DNA from: Magnaporthiopsis rhizophila
Lineage: Eukaryota; Ascomycota; Sordariomycetes; Magnaporthales; Magnaporthaceae
Length of the DNA stretch: 37,648 nucleotides
Direction: 5' to 3'
Assembly: GCA_003049465.1 (NCBI GenBank)
Contig: PYSS01000193.1
Coordinates: forward strand, 6,529 to 44,176
Part shown: in pieces, positions 20,921 through 31,621 of the stretch
Numbering within the stretch: the stretch's first letter is position 1
Layout: the number at the start of each line of letters is the position of its first letter
Program-made: the position numbers and the translations under genes
Notes under the pieces: generated by a model
What the model saw: only the letters and a program-made list of their open reading frames with translations
Told to the model about the DNA's origin: nothing
Database searches by the model: none

Positions 20921-23900
20921 TAGTTTAAAAAATATAATCCCCTAATAAATTGGGTTTTGGAGGAAATTTAATAAAAAATATTATTATTAACAAATAAAAA
21001 TGCCCAATAGCTGTGGGCCCCGAATAATAAAAGATAAAAGCCAAATAAAATTATTATAATAATAATAAAATTTAACAATTAATTTTGGCAAAGTGCACGG
21101 ATAAATTTGCAAATATTGGGCAGTATTAGCCTTAATAGCCAAAAAAATTAAAAATTAAAAGCAATGCTATGAAAAAAATTACAACCAAAATTGTAACCCA
21201 AAAAAAATGCAACCAAAATCGAAAATTAAAAAACAAAAACAATAAAAAATTGCAACCAAAATTATAATCCGCCTGATAAATAAGCATATTAATATTTAAA
21301 AATAGTTCCGAAAAATATTATAAATATAAAAAATTATTTCAAAAAGGTTTGGAAATAATATTTTCGAAATAAAAACTGTTCAATTATAAAATTAAATTTA
21401 AATTTAAAATATAATTTAATTATCCAAAACTGTACCAGTTAAATCCCAAATAATAAAGGCTATTATACGAATAATTTGCAAAAAAAAACTAAAATAAAGC
21501 ATTATTCACCTTTTAAATTTTCCTATAAAATATAAAACATTATTCGTCTCAAAAAAAAAACAAAAAAAAACGGATATAAATCGGTTATCGTTTGTTAAAC
21601 GGAATTATGGTAGGGGATTGGTATTTTTTTATTTTTTATTGACAAATTGCAGAATAGGTTTAATAAACTTAAATAATTTACGGTTTTAAATTTATATGGA
21701 ACATATGGCTCATTAAAAATTGGGGAAAAACATGAATAAAAAACTGCTTTTCGAACCCGGCTAAAAATATATAAATTATTAATAATGGTTTTTAGGCTTA
21801 TTAATATACCAGCCATATTCCATTAAATAATTAATGATATATTATAAAATTATTTAAATATTGTTATATTTATATATTTAATAATATTTTGATTTTTTCG
21901 GAGGTATTAAAAAGGGGGGATATATATATAGGGTTTTACAAAAATTGCAAAATATAAAGTTTTTGGTTAAACCTGAAAAATATGCATAATATATATAGGA
22001 AATTATTTTTTTAAAAATATATAATTATATTAAAATAACTACGGATAAAACAAAAAAGGTAGAAATAATTAAAAAATAGCCCAAATTAATTAATATAAAA
22101 AAAATACAAATTTTTTTTGGGTTTTTTGAACTTTGACCGATAATTATCCGCAATTTTAACAAAATAATATTTTTATTTGCAAATTTTACGAAAATTAATA
22201 TATAAATTTATTGAGAAATATAAAAATAAAAGGGTTTTTAGCCTGTTAAAAATTAATAATATAAAAGCTAATATTAATTTTGCCAAACCCAAATAAACCT
22301 TTCGAAATTAAAATTAACGCATCGGATTTTGCAATTAGGGCCTAGTTTAGCCAATAAAACGATAATAAAGGTTGCATTTTTGCATTTTTTTATCATATAA
22401 ATTTAATAAACCAAAGTTAAATTATTAAATTTATAACAAAAAGTTTATAATTATTATTTAAATGTTAGAAAAATGGAAAATATATTTGTATTAAGCAAAC
22501 CACCACGTTATAATTTACATAAATTATAAAAGTTTTACACATTTTATTATTTGCTAAACTTTAAACAAATAATAAATCCAGTCAAGCCAGTTTTTTCAGG
22601 ATTCTAATTTTCGAATTAAATATAAAAAAGGATCGAAAAACGGATAAATAAATGCTTTAAATTGCTAATTAAACCACAAAAATAAAATACCGGCAAAAAT
22701 GCATACAGTTTTAGCACAAAAATTAAACAGATTTTTAATTCCAAGATAACGGGTATTAATAAAAATCGCATTTTAAAATTATTTTTTTTAAAAAAATCCA
22801 GCAAATTTATGGCCAATTGGTTTATAAATATTAAAAGATAACCAAAATTTGGAAAAAATTACAGCAGTATTACAGGTTTATTAAAACCTGAATTATAATC
22901 CAAAAAAATAAGAAAGAATTATAAAAAATGCGTTAAAAATAAGGCCAACAAATATAAATGTTACGGATTATTTTAACCTTTACCAGTATTTAATAAAGCC
23001 TGGCAAAAAATTATAATAATTTTTATAATTAAATTTTTTAAATCAAAAAAGCCCTTAATAAACATCCGGTAAATAAGATCCTAAGAATGGTAAACAGGCT
23101 TATAAAATATAATTTATTTTTATTTTATAAGGAAAATAATAATGCTGGAAAATTAATATATATTTTTAGCAAAAATATAATTTGAAAATATAAAATACCG
23201 GATAAATTAATTACGGATCGAAATAATTTATTTACCAGCCAATTTTGGAGAATTTTAATAGTTAAATTTGAAATGAAACATGCGCTATTAGCAATTTATC
23301 ATTCCGAAACGGATAAATAAATAAAACAAATCAAATTATAAAATAATATTTGTATTATTATATTAATTATAAACAAATAATTTGGGTATAATTACTTTTT
23401 ATAGCTTAATTTGTTTATAACAGTTCGGTATATAAAAATACAAAAATTATACTATTTTTTGCAAATTACAGGTTTATATTTACCATATATAAGGAATTTA
23501 AAGCAAAAAAATACTCCATAGCAGAAATATAGGTTCCTAAAATGATTAAATTATATAAATATTTGCAAAAAAAAGCTCGAAAAGTTATAAAATGCATATC
23601 CACCGAGGCAAATAAAAAAAAGGCTTAAAAAACCAATTTTTAAAAAAAGGAATAATATTTATCTTTTATGCCGCAATATCAAAATAAAACAGCCAAATAA
23701 TAAGCTGGATTATAAAAATTTCGGACCGTTTAAAATTACAAAATAATTTCGATGATTAATTATAAATTTTAATTATTATTAATTATGAAAATTTATTCCG
23801 TTTTTTATATTTTTTTGCTAAAACCGGCACTGGTTGGTTCGAAAAGCACAACATTAATAAAAATCGATCTAAATCAAGAATGGGAAATTAAAAAAATCCT

Positions 23901-24050
23901 TAATAATAAAATATATTACCGCAAATAATAATACCTGGTTAAATGGCCAGGATAAGGCTATAAATATAATACGTGGGAAAAAAAACAAACCTTGGGAACT
24001 GCCAGAAAGCTCTATAAAAATATCGGCAAAAACAATTATAAAAGGGTTAA
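20920..24050 (+). pseudogene. G1 pol, copy c: protease end, RT, RNase H, integrase, chromodomain
   Basis: Polymerase and integration polyprotein. The end of the protease is marked by KKYNPLINWV (about 20930-20960), the counterpart of the gypsy motif LRKHNP.IDW. RT follows with LNLYGTYGSLKIGE, then KTAFRTRLKIYKLL, where the W before KTAFRT is now a stop, and a catalytic YLDD box reading IFNN followed by ILIFSEV (about 21865-21910). Next come VKPEKYA (about 21970), the connection (about 22080-22150), RNase H, integrase (FTKYA region near 23090-23140) and the chromodomain (about 23925-24000). D-to-N and W-to-stop changes are those expected from G-to-A transitions. Fully inactive. Confidence 0.85.
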
Positions 24051-24504
24051 CAAAAAAAGGTTAACCTGATAGCGTGCCGCTGTGCGTATTATTATATTAA
24101 AAGGCGCACTGGGAGTTAAATCCAGGTTTTTTTGTTTAAAGAACAAACGCGCTATTATTATACCGTACAACCAAAAAAGGTTATTGGAAAAAGCAATAAT
24201 TAACCCGATTAAAAAAGGGCAAACAGATCAGGGTTAGGAGTGACCCTGAAACCAGCCCAATCAAAAAAACAGGAATTCGGGGGACAGAATAACAAAAGGA
24301 ATAGGCGCTTATACGGCTGCTTTTTCGGCTTTTTTTTGTTTAACCCGTTTTAATTCCTTAATATTATTAATTTTATAGCCAATTGTACAAATTAATTTTC
24401 CCGCTATTATTTTTTTTGTTTGCAAAAATGCTTAATTTTTATATTAATAAATCGATATTTCTCTGTTATAATTTTTAGCTTTTTTTAGGCAAACGTGCTG
24501 GGTG

Positions 24505-24738
24505 CTATAAAAAAAGGTGCTTAAATGCCAGGCTTAAAACATTATAATAAAAGCAATTTTGGCAAATATATTGTTCGTAATGCAAGCGGTTAAGGGAAAA
24601 TATGTTGCACTGATAAAGGCCGTTGGCTTTACAGTTGGAACAAAAAGGTATAAAAATAGGGGATAATAGGATAACGGAAAAAAAATTGTTCTGATGAACG
24701 GTTAAAAACGCCGGTTTTATATTTTTACACTCAGCCAA
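24505..24738 (-). pseudogene. possible antisense Cys-rich ORF of G1, copy c (77 codons)
   Basis: Same place and strand as the 15512-15856 frame. It reads FLTVHQNNFF, then CSNCKANGLYQCN, then YICQNC. The C..C spacing (CSNC and later CQNC) resembles a zinc ribbon, but this is inference from two decayed copies. It may be fortuitous. Confidence 0.3.
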
Positions 24739-24856
24739 ATATATTAATAAAAGAAAAGATAGGGGTTGGTAAGGAAAAAAACGAATTTATCGAGCTAAGG
24801 ACGAATAGAACGGCAGGTATGGCCAAAACAAATTTGGCTTAAAAAAAGGAATCTGG

Positions 24857-25327
24857 TATTATAATTATAACTGGCAGGGGGCAGAAAGGTTGGGAGGTTA
24901 AACCCTAACAGAATACTTTTACCCCGCAGTTACAAAGGTTAAAAGCTAAATAATCAAGGGCAGGCTACCAAGGGTTATATAACAGCTTATTTAAAGGATA
25001 GGTGCTATATTTGCTATAAACATGACAAATATAACGCGCCAAGGCCAGGTGGTATGTTTGTTATAAATATAGCAAATATAGCACGCCAGGAGGCCCGAAG
25101 GGCCTTAAATATATAAAAAGGAGAACTTTTTCCCATAAATAATTCTTAATTAAAGCTTTGGTATTAATTAACCTAAATTAATTTCAAAATGCCCTTTTGG
25201 GCAAGTAATAACAGATAATTATTGTACCAGATCCCAGATTATGTGCAAGGCAACCTTCCAACCCAGTACTGCTTATTACCATTTTTAAATGCCCTATTTT
25301 AAAAGCAGAAGGCTTATAATTATAATA
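24857..25327 (+). repeat. shared G1 LTR (3' of copy c, 5' of copy d)
   Basis: 471 bp, the same length as the LTR at 17998-18468. It is preceded by the tract AAAAAAAGGAA and followed by the G1 leader (ACTGATCCTGTTTAG). It therefore has a 3'-LTR context on its left and a 5'-LTR context on its right. Confidence 0.92.
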
Positions 25328-25439
25328 TATTAACTGATCCTGTTTAGTATTTACCGAAGATAATAAGCAGTAACAATTATAATAATTATAGCCAAACCGA
25401 TCGAAATTATTATTATAAATGGCAAGGTTTATAATAATT

Positions 25440-26150
25440 TTGCTTTGGTTTTGAAAGTTTTTATTAAAAAGTTTGAAAAATTTGAAAAGCCGTTTAAAAT
25501 AATTTTAATTTATAAATTTTTTATCCCGGACAAATACAATAAAAAGGAAAGCAAATTTTACATTTTTTTATTAAATATAAAAATTATTTTAAGTTTTACC
25601 ATGATAATTTCCATGATAATTACCAGAAAATGGCTTATACTATTATTTGGTTCATAGTAAAGTTAAGGATTGGTTTAAGCCTGTATAAACCGATTATTTT
25701 AAAAAAAAACAAACCAATAAATTGAACAAATTTAGCAAATTTATATTTGCGGATTTCGATAAATTCGGCGAGAAAATTGCCAAAATGTTCCGCCAGGTGA
25801 ACGAAAAGCAAATAGCCGAAAAAAAGCTATTTTAGCTTTGCTAAAAAGGCATAACATTTATGTATGCCGCTAAATTCCAATAATTCGCTAATAAACTTAA
25901 CTGGACGAGAAATACTAAAATAATTTAATTTTACCAGGGATTAAAGGATAATATAAAGGATAAATTGGCCAAAAAGGATAGGCCCAAAAATTTCGTCGAT
26001 TTTATTATTAAAAATATTCGTATTAGCAATAGGCTATATAAAAAATACCTGAAAAAAAGGTTCAAAAGCCCCAGCTGATAAAATAAAATAATAAAATAAA
26101 CCAAAAAAAAGGCCAGGTAATAATAATTTATTACGCACGGAATGCATTTA
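25440..26150 (+). pseudogene. G1 gag, copy d
   Basis: Colinear with the copy c gag: FIPDKYNKKESKF (about 25525-25565), FADFDKFGEKIAKMF-type sequence near 25750-25790, then YQGLKDNIKDKLAKKD and KNFVDFIIKNIRISNRLY. Several stretches are cleaner than in copy c, but stops remain and no conserved start codon is visible. The 70-codon frame at 25445-25657 is the intact N-terminal piece. Confidence 0.75.
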
Positions 26151-26234
26151 AAATCGATAAATTTAATTGCAAAAATTATACATCTTTAAAAAAAATAGAA
26201 AAGGCAGATATATATTAAATAATAAAATGCTAAG

Positions 26235-26288
26235 GACGGAAATTATTTCAAATGCAGCAAAAAGGGTTATATTAAAAGGGATTACCCG
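26235..26288 (+). pseudogene. G1 gag zinc-knuckle remnant, copy d
   Basis: The frame starting at 26235 reads DGNYFKCSKKGYIKRDYP. Against CX2CX4HX4C, Cys1, His and Cys3 are each Tyr (codons TAT 26244, TAT 26268, TAC 26283) and only Cys2 (TGC 26253) survives. All three substitutions are single transitions. Confidence 0.8.
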
Positions 26289-27949
26289 GAAAAATAATGA
26301 TAACTCGCAGCTATTCGATGCATGGATCAGGAAAAAACCCTATATTTCGGAGCCTTATTTAACTGGATTTATTATTTTAATAACGAATACTTTATACATA
26401 AATCGGATAAAAACAGGTTTGGCTGGTATTTTTTAGCAAAGGGTAACTATTATGCACTTCTGCCAGGTTAATTAATTATAATTCCACCGAAATAAAAATA
26501 AGGATAAAAAATGGAAAAATTTAAAAAACCAGAAAATAATGGTTCGGGATAATTGTACTGGTTAAACGAGGTTTTTATAGCAACAGAATTTAAAGATTTA
26601 GCCAGGTAAAGGGCACTGGAACCGGCCGGTAAATTTGACGGGAATATAAAAAAAGCTTTGCTGGAAAAACAATGCATTTTTTAACAAGCCCTTGCAGGAT
26701 TTAAAAAACTGGTAACCTTAAAAAAATACCGAAAATTTTTGTCAAAAACAAAAAAAATTCGATACCGATGCTAAAATGGATCAGGAATTTTTGGGATAAA
26801 TATATTTGATTAAAAAACCAAAAGAAAATATTAAATTAGGTAAATTTTGGGAATCCGCGAAAAAAAGACCCAATGGAGCCAAAAAGCGGTGTATTATAAT
26901 AGCAAACCTGGTGGAAACGTACACCGTACTTGCAAAATTAAAAGGAGTATTTAATTAAAAGGGTTATATTTATACCTATAAAGTACCGGCATATTGGTTA
27001 TTCGAAACCCGGCCCAATAACCCCGAAAAATTAAAAAATTGAAAGTTGTACCGTAAAATACCTGCAATAAAAAATAACGGTTAGCGCCTGGATTAGGGCC
27101 GAAATAATTAAATTATTATTTATTACGGGAGAAATATATACCAAGGACAGTACTAAAAAAATAACCCATTTTTAAATTATTAAATTTATATAATTAAAAA
27201 GGACCATAACGATATAACAATGGATAGCAAGGGATATGCAAGTATTTTTTTTGGCAAAGTGCTTTTATAATGGTTATAGCAATTATTTGCCTAAAAAGTT
27301 AATAAATAATTGGTTTCCTCGAAAGAATAGCACAAAGCTTTGAAACCTGCCAAAATAAGGGTGGTAATTACCTAAATAGCAAATTATATTATGCAATTGC
27401 GCCGAAAAATAGCAATATTTGTTTTATTATATTATTATCTTATAATATGTGTGGGAGGGCTAGTTTTATATTATGCTTATTAAAAGGCCAAATATAGGCG
27501 CTATGCAGAAAAAAAGGCCAAAAATTAGCAAATCGAACGCTTTTATCCTGGTTACCGGTACAAGCCAAAAAATTAGGGTGTTTAACCGGAATAAAAGCCC
27601 GAATTAAACGAAAAAAACGAACCAAAAAAACCCTAGCAAAAATGATGACCAATTATTTGCTTCATATGAAAAAATTAATTAAATAGCAAAAATAATAATT
27701 AATAATAATAATCGATTGCAGATGTAATAAGAATTATTTTGCACCAAAAGTAATAGCAAAATATAATATACCAATACGGCGAAAATAATATCCCTACAAT
27801 TTTAAAATTATAAAAAAAAACTAATTATTTATAACGATAAAATAATCGATATAAAAATTAATCGATTCAGGTTTAAAATATTAGGGAAAATTTACAAGGT
27901 TATTCTGGATATTATAAATATAAAGGGAGAAATTTTAATTTTAGGTTTT
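26289..27949 (+). other. G1 long spacer, copy d
   Basis: About 1.66 kb parallel to 19436-20920. It includes readable fragments such as KGVFN, stop, KGYIYTYKVPAYWLFETRP (about 26940-27020). The domain content is unknown. Confidence 0.5.
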
Positions 27950-29447
27950 TTTTGGTTCAAAAAATATAATCCCCTAATAAATTGGGTTTCGAAAAAAATC
28001 CAATGGAGAAAATTATTATTGGCAAATAAAAACGCCCAATAATTACGGGCCCCGAGCGATAAAAAATAAAAGCCAGACAAAATTATTACAATAATAGCAG
28101 AATTTAATAATTAATCATGACAAATTATACTAATAGCTTTGCAATTATTAGGCAATATCGGCCTTAATAACAAAAAATCCCAAAATTAGGAGTAATATTA
28201 TAAAAAAATTATAATCAAAATTGCGAACCAAAAAAGGGTACAATTAAGGTTAATAATTAAAAAACGAAAATAACAAAAAATTGCAACCAAAATTATAATC
28301 CGCTTAATAAACAGGTATATTAGCATTTAAAAAATATTCCTAAAAAAATATTATAAATATTGGAAATTATTTTAAAAAAAAATATGGAAATAATATTTGC
28401 AAAGCATGGATTGTTTAATTATAAAATTAAACTTAAATCCGAAATTTAGCTTAATTATCAAAAACTGTACCAGTTAAACCCCAAATAATAAAAGCTATTA
28501 TACAAATAATTTGCGGAAAATCTGAAATAAGGCATTATGCAATTTTTGGATTTTCCTATGGAATATGGGATATTGTTCATTTTCTAAAAAGATGGAAAAA
28601 ACGGATATATATTAATTATTGTTCGTTAAACGAGACTATAATAAAATATAGATATTTTTGGTTTTTTATTAATAATTTATAAGATAAATTCGGCAAAATT
28701 AAATGGTTTACGGCTTTGGATTTATATAAGGTATATAGCTTATCAAAAATTAAGGAAAAAAATAACTAAAAAACCGTTTTCCGGATCTGGCTAGGCATAT
28801 ATAAATTATTAATAATAATTTTCGGATTTATTAATATATTAGCAATATTTTAGCAAATTATTAATTATATATTACAAAAGTGCCTGAATATTTTTGCATT
28901 TATTTATTTATATAATATTTTAATTTTTCCGGAAATATTGGAAAAAATATAAAATATATATATAAAATTTTGCAAAAGCTGCATGGTGCAAAATTTTTGG
29001 TTAAACCTGAAAAATATGCGTGGTATATATAGGAAGTTATTTTTTTAAAATATATAATTATACCAGAATAAATACGGATAAACCCAAAAAAGGTATAAAT
29101 AATTAAAAAATTGCCCAGGTTAACTAATATTAAAAAAGTACAAGGTTTTTTAGGGTTTTTAAATTTTTACCGCCGATTTATCCGGGATTTTAACAAATTA
29201 ATATTTCCAGTTATAAATTTTACCAAAAATAATACCTAATCTTATTAAAGGATATAAAAATAAACCATTTTCGATTTGCTAAAAAAGCTATAATATAAAA
29301 ATTAGTGTTAATTTTACCAAACCCAGATAAATTTTTAAAATTAAAACCAATATATTGGATTTTGCAATTAAAGCCTAATTTAGGCAATAAAATAATAATA
29401 AAAGGTTATATTTTTGTGCTTTCCTATTATATAAATTTAATAACCTG
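27950..29447 (+). pseudogene. G1 pol 5' part, copy d: protease end, RT, start of RNase H
   Basis: Shows the protease end (KYNPLINWVSKKIQW, about 27960-28005), then RT pieces FTALDLYKVYSLSKI (about 28705-28755), FAFIYLYNILIFPEILE (about 28895-28945, the catalytic YLDD reading YLYN), AKFLVKPEKYAWY (about 28990-29025), IKKVQGFLGFLNFYRRFIRDF (about 29130-29190, two words joined here by the reading frame) and the RNase H start to 29447. The FYRRFIRDFN stretch is nearly consensus. Truncated by the MITE junction; inactive. Confidence 0.85.
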
Positions 29448-29857
29448 TTACGGATCCGTGCTGGGCACGGATCATGTGACCCAAGGGTGCTCCCTGGGCC
29501 AGAACTCCTGTATATAGGGGTCGCCTCGAGCCCTCCAAAGGCAAGGCCCGATTCTACCCTTTTCCTCCTCATTTTGTAGAATAGCACCACTTTGGCACCC
29601 ACCAGACAACCCTCTTGTGGCCTGACCTATCACATTATTTACCATTTGGGAAAAAAAATCTCTAATAAATATAATAAGTTATGTTATAAGCCGGTTGTTG
29701 ATAGGGGCCTGAATGGTATTATTATTAAAAATGGAGAGGAAAAGGGGGAGATGCTGCTCGGGGGAAAGACGGAGGCCTGGTGCCCGATATATATATAAGC
29801 CCGGGCTTAAGGGCAAGCCCTTAAGCCTCGAGATCCGTGCTCAGCACGGATCCGTAA
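29448..29857. mobile_element. MITE, 410 bp, with 26-bp palindromic terminal inverted repeats
   Basis: Terminal inverted repeats 29448-29473 and 29832-29857 start TTACGGATCCGTGC. Each is itself a hairpin (GATCCGTGC and GCACGGATC around 3 bases) and they differ at one position in the loop. Further palindromes lie inside (AAGCCCGGGCTT, then AAGGGC.AGCCCTT, about 29799-29825). No transposase frame; the short open frames here are not credible genes. The flanks TAACCTG and TAACGTT agree at 5 of 7 positions, so a target duplication is uncertain. GC and CpA are high and the sequence is not RIP-mutated, unlike its relative at 17890-17997. Confidence 0.8.
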
Positions 29858-29951
29858 TAACGTTGTTATTATAATACCGCTTTTTAAACTTAATGAAAGG
29901 GCGGGACGCTATCAGTTATCCTGTAGTTTTATTAATTAAGGTATAATAAAC
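29858..29951. other. short spacer between MITE and LTR-like repeat
   Basis: Ninety-four bases of mixed composition. It does not resume G1 sequence and no feature was recognised. Confidence 0.5.
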
Positions 29952-30079
29952 TGTTTCGGTGCAGCAGCAGGTATTAGGTTGAAAATTTATTATTGCACGA
30001 AGGAGGAAAGTCTATTAGCATCGAAGCGGGCCGGCGAGTCACTGACTAAATACAGGTGTGCGAGCTTGGTCTCGTGACA
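29952..30079 (+). repeat. LTR-like direct repeat, left of the gene (128 bp)
   Basis: TGTTTCGGTG to TCGTGACA. It aligns over its full length with 31622-31749 (about three quarters identical by eye, mostly transitions), in the same orientation. Shared cores include AGGTTGAA, ATTGCA, AAGGAGGAA and TCACTG.CTAAATA. TG...CA ends and the short length resemble the LTR of a miniature element. Orientation is arbitrary. Confidence 0.65.
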
Positions 30080-30528
30080 CAAGTAGTTTTCATTAACCTT
30101 TATCGTTACGCACAGGCAGGCCCTGGCGTGGATTGTGGATCTAGGTAAGGGTTGTCCAGATAAGATAAAATAGCCTTGCTTTTCTGTGCCCGCAACGATC
30201 GTTACGGCGAGCGATCAGGCCCTTCCAAGACAGACAGACGCAACTGAACAGGAAGGCATATCAATTCTCCCGTGCATTCCCAGCGACATGCTGACTCGCG
30301 TGCTTTAACCTTGTGTCCTTTCTCCAACCCCCTTTATGCAGCTCCACCCTTTCTTATGGTCGTCCTATTTAACCCCGCTGTCGGCCCTGCGTCTTCGAGC
30401 TCATTTGCGGAACCCCTGGTGGCCGGTTTTCACACATCAAAGCCCGAACCACTCAACGCCCCGACCCTCCACCCAGGCCAGCTTGCCGCAAAACATCAGT
30501 CGCAGCCAAAGCACCCGAAAGCGACACC
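30080..30528 (+). promoter_or_regulatory. upstream region of the DUF1304 gene
   Basis: GC-balanced, un-mutated, about 450 bp. Two adjacent GATAA motifs (30159-30163 and 30164-30168) could bind fungal GATA factors, and an ACGATCGT palindrome lies near 30196-30203. From about 30300 the sequence is C/T-rich (CCTTTCTCC, CCACCCTTTC), as in many fungal promoters near the transcription start, with a weak TATTTAA at about 30366. The start context GACACCATGCC fits fungal initiation preference. None of this is experimentally placed. Confidence 0.5.
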
Positions 30529-30894
30529 ATGCCAGTCGTTAGCACCACCGCCGTGGGCCTCATGGCCGGCCTGCACGGCTACATAATGATCCTGGAGATG
30601 TTCCTGTGGACAAAGCCGCAGGGGAGGAAAGCGTTCAGGCTGTCCCAAGACTTTGCCGAGAAGACCAAGGTGCTAGCGGCCAACCAAGGGCTCTACAACG
30701 GATTCCTCATGGCGGGACTTCTGTGGGGCCTCGCGCATCCTGTGCCAATCGTGGCTAGGCAGATCAACCTTTTCTTCCTGGGCTGCATCACCGTCGCTGG
30801 CGTCTACGGCGGCCTGTCCTCAAACAAGAAGATCCTCTTCATCCAAGGCATCCCCGGCGCCATCTCCGCCGCCGCCGTGCTGCTTGGTCTCTAA
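30529..30894 (+). CDS. DUF1304 family small integral membrane protein
   Basis: The only convincing intact gene: 121 codons, no intron, TAA stop, strongly GC-rich third positions, unlike everything around it. The hallmarks of DUF1304 are all present: HGYIMILEMFLW (residues 16-27), then TKPQGRKAF (28-36), then LAANQGLYNGFL.AGLLWG (49-67). Four hydrophobic segments can be drawn at about 5-27, 52-69, 79-96 and 102-121, so it is probably a four-pass membrane protein with a short charged loop at 28-47 (KPQGRK, DFAEKTK) and NKK at 99-101. The length is usual for the family, which is common in bacteria and also occurs in fungi. Its biochemical role is unknown, so none is assigned. The start is chosen for its context (CACCATGCC) and because the family's first membrane helix starts just after it. 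The gene sits alone between two LTR-like repeats and a MITE. Horizontal origin from bacteria is possible but not shown. Confidence 0.92.
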   Translation: MPVVSTTAVGLMAGLHGYIMILEMFLWTKPQGRKAFRLSQDFAEKTKVLAANQGLYNGFLMAGLLWGLAHPVPIVARQINLFFLGCITVAGVYGGLSSNKKILFIQGIPGAISAAAVLLGL

Positions 30895-31251
30895 GACCTC
30901 GGCTCGGTGGAATTTCTGATCCATACTCCCCGACCACGCCAAAAACTGGCCCGGGTCCACCGGCGTTCCTCGGACCGCGGCTCCTGCAATTCCAAGTGTC
31001 CCACCCGGTCAAGCTCGCTTCGACCCGGGATAACTAAGATTTTCTGGCCCAGGACGGGCCTCATCGTTTGGGGACGATTCATCATCTATTTGTATGTAGA
31101 GAGTTGCGTCCAGATGGATATTTCTTGAATCCCAGTGAGCTCGATAAGCGAGTGACGTTGCTTTCTTCCGTCCGTTCTTACCTTGTCGACGTGAGTGACC
31201 GACGCCCGCTGGTGCCATGCGCCGTTAATCGCCTAGGGTTCGCCAAAACGC
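30895..31251 (+). other. 3' flank of the DUF1304 gene
   Basis: GC-rich, no further gene. A TATGTA element at 31093-31098, of the kind that helps fungal 3'-end formation, lies about 200 bp after the stop. Open frames on both strands here overlap each other, lack family matches and are rejected. The island appears to end near 31372, where composition drops back to AT-rich. Confidence 0.5.
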
Positions 31252-31281
31252 ACCCACGGGTCCCCATTTCAACCCGTGGGT
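31252..31281. repeat. inverted repeat ACCCACGGGT / ACCCGTGGGT
   Basis: Ten-base arms (31252-31261 and 31272-31281), both nearly palindromic, around a 10-base spacer. Confidence 0.7.
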
Positions 31282-31310
31282 CGACCCAAAAATTTAAACC
31301 CAAACCCAAA

Positions 31311-31371
31311 TTATAGGTACCCATTTGGGTTTTAGGTTTTGGGTTTTTTTGGGTTTTTTGGGTACCTATAA
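31311..31371. repeat. 13-bp inverted repeat around a G-rich T/G tract
   Basis: TTATAGGTACCCA (31311-31323) and TGGGTACCTATAA (31359-31371) are perfect reverse complements. The loop and arms carry four GGG runs spaced by T-rich gaps (about 31327-31362), giving telomere-like and G-quadruplex-like character. Together with 31252-31281 it looks like one end of a short element. Confidence 0.75.
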
Positions 31372-31621
31372 ATAACCTAAAAAACGATAACAAATGAAAT
31401 TTTTATAAAAATATTGAGTTATAATTCAAACTATATTTAGTAATATCCTTATATTAGAATTAACTGGCACTAATAAAATCCGGAACTTTTATAAATAATT
31501 AAAACAAGGTCGTAAAAAAAACCCCCAGATAAAAATTGTTATAAAAAGTAAAAGATCCAAAACAGGGCCTAAAAATTATTTAAGGTTTGGTAATTTTATA
31601 ATAGTAAAAAAAAATCAAAAA
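31372..31621. other. AT-rich stretch without a gene
   Basis: No frame or repeat recognised apart from A-runs. An A-rich tract (about 31605-31621) directly precedes the right LTR-like repeat. Confidence 0.5.

Larger units (their letters stand above)
17998..25327 (+). mobile_element. G1 copy c, complete 7.3-kb Ty3/gypsy chromovirus-type element
   Basis: LTR (17998-18468), leader, gag, zinc knuckle, long spacer, protease, RT, RNase H, integrase, chromodomain, polypurine tract, LTR (24857-25327). Both LTRs are 471 bp. It is full length in layout but every domain is riddled with stops. The 3' LTR is followed directly by the leader of a second G1 body, so two elements are arranged head to tail with one shared LTR. 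Confidence 0.9.
25328..29447 (+). mobile_element. G1 copy d, 3'-truncated at the MITE
   Basis: Second G1 body in a head-to-tail array: leader, gag, zinc knuckle, spacer, protease and RT, ending in the RNase H at 29447, where the 410-bp MITE begins. The missing part (rest of RNase H, integrase, LTR) does not resume after the MITE, so the MITE edge coincides with a real breakpoint between G1 and the gene island. Confidence 0.88.

Noticed and set aside
29375..29798. Frames of 75 and 68 codons in and near the 410-bp MITE
   Set aside because: They span the MITE boundary or lie within its palindromic, non-coding body. No transposase motif.
30272..30586. Plus frames of 104 and 68 codons overlapping the start of the DUF1304 gene
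   Set aside because: Low-complexity P/S/H-rich translations from the C/T-rich promoter and leader, in other frames than the clear gene, with no family match.
30891..31393. Several overlapping frames on both strands in the gene's 3' flank
   Set aside because: They overlap each other, have no recognisable motifs, and the last ones run into the GGG/CCC inverted repeats. Open by GC composition.
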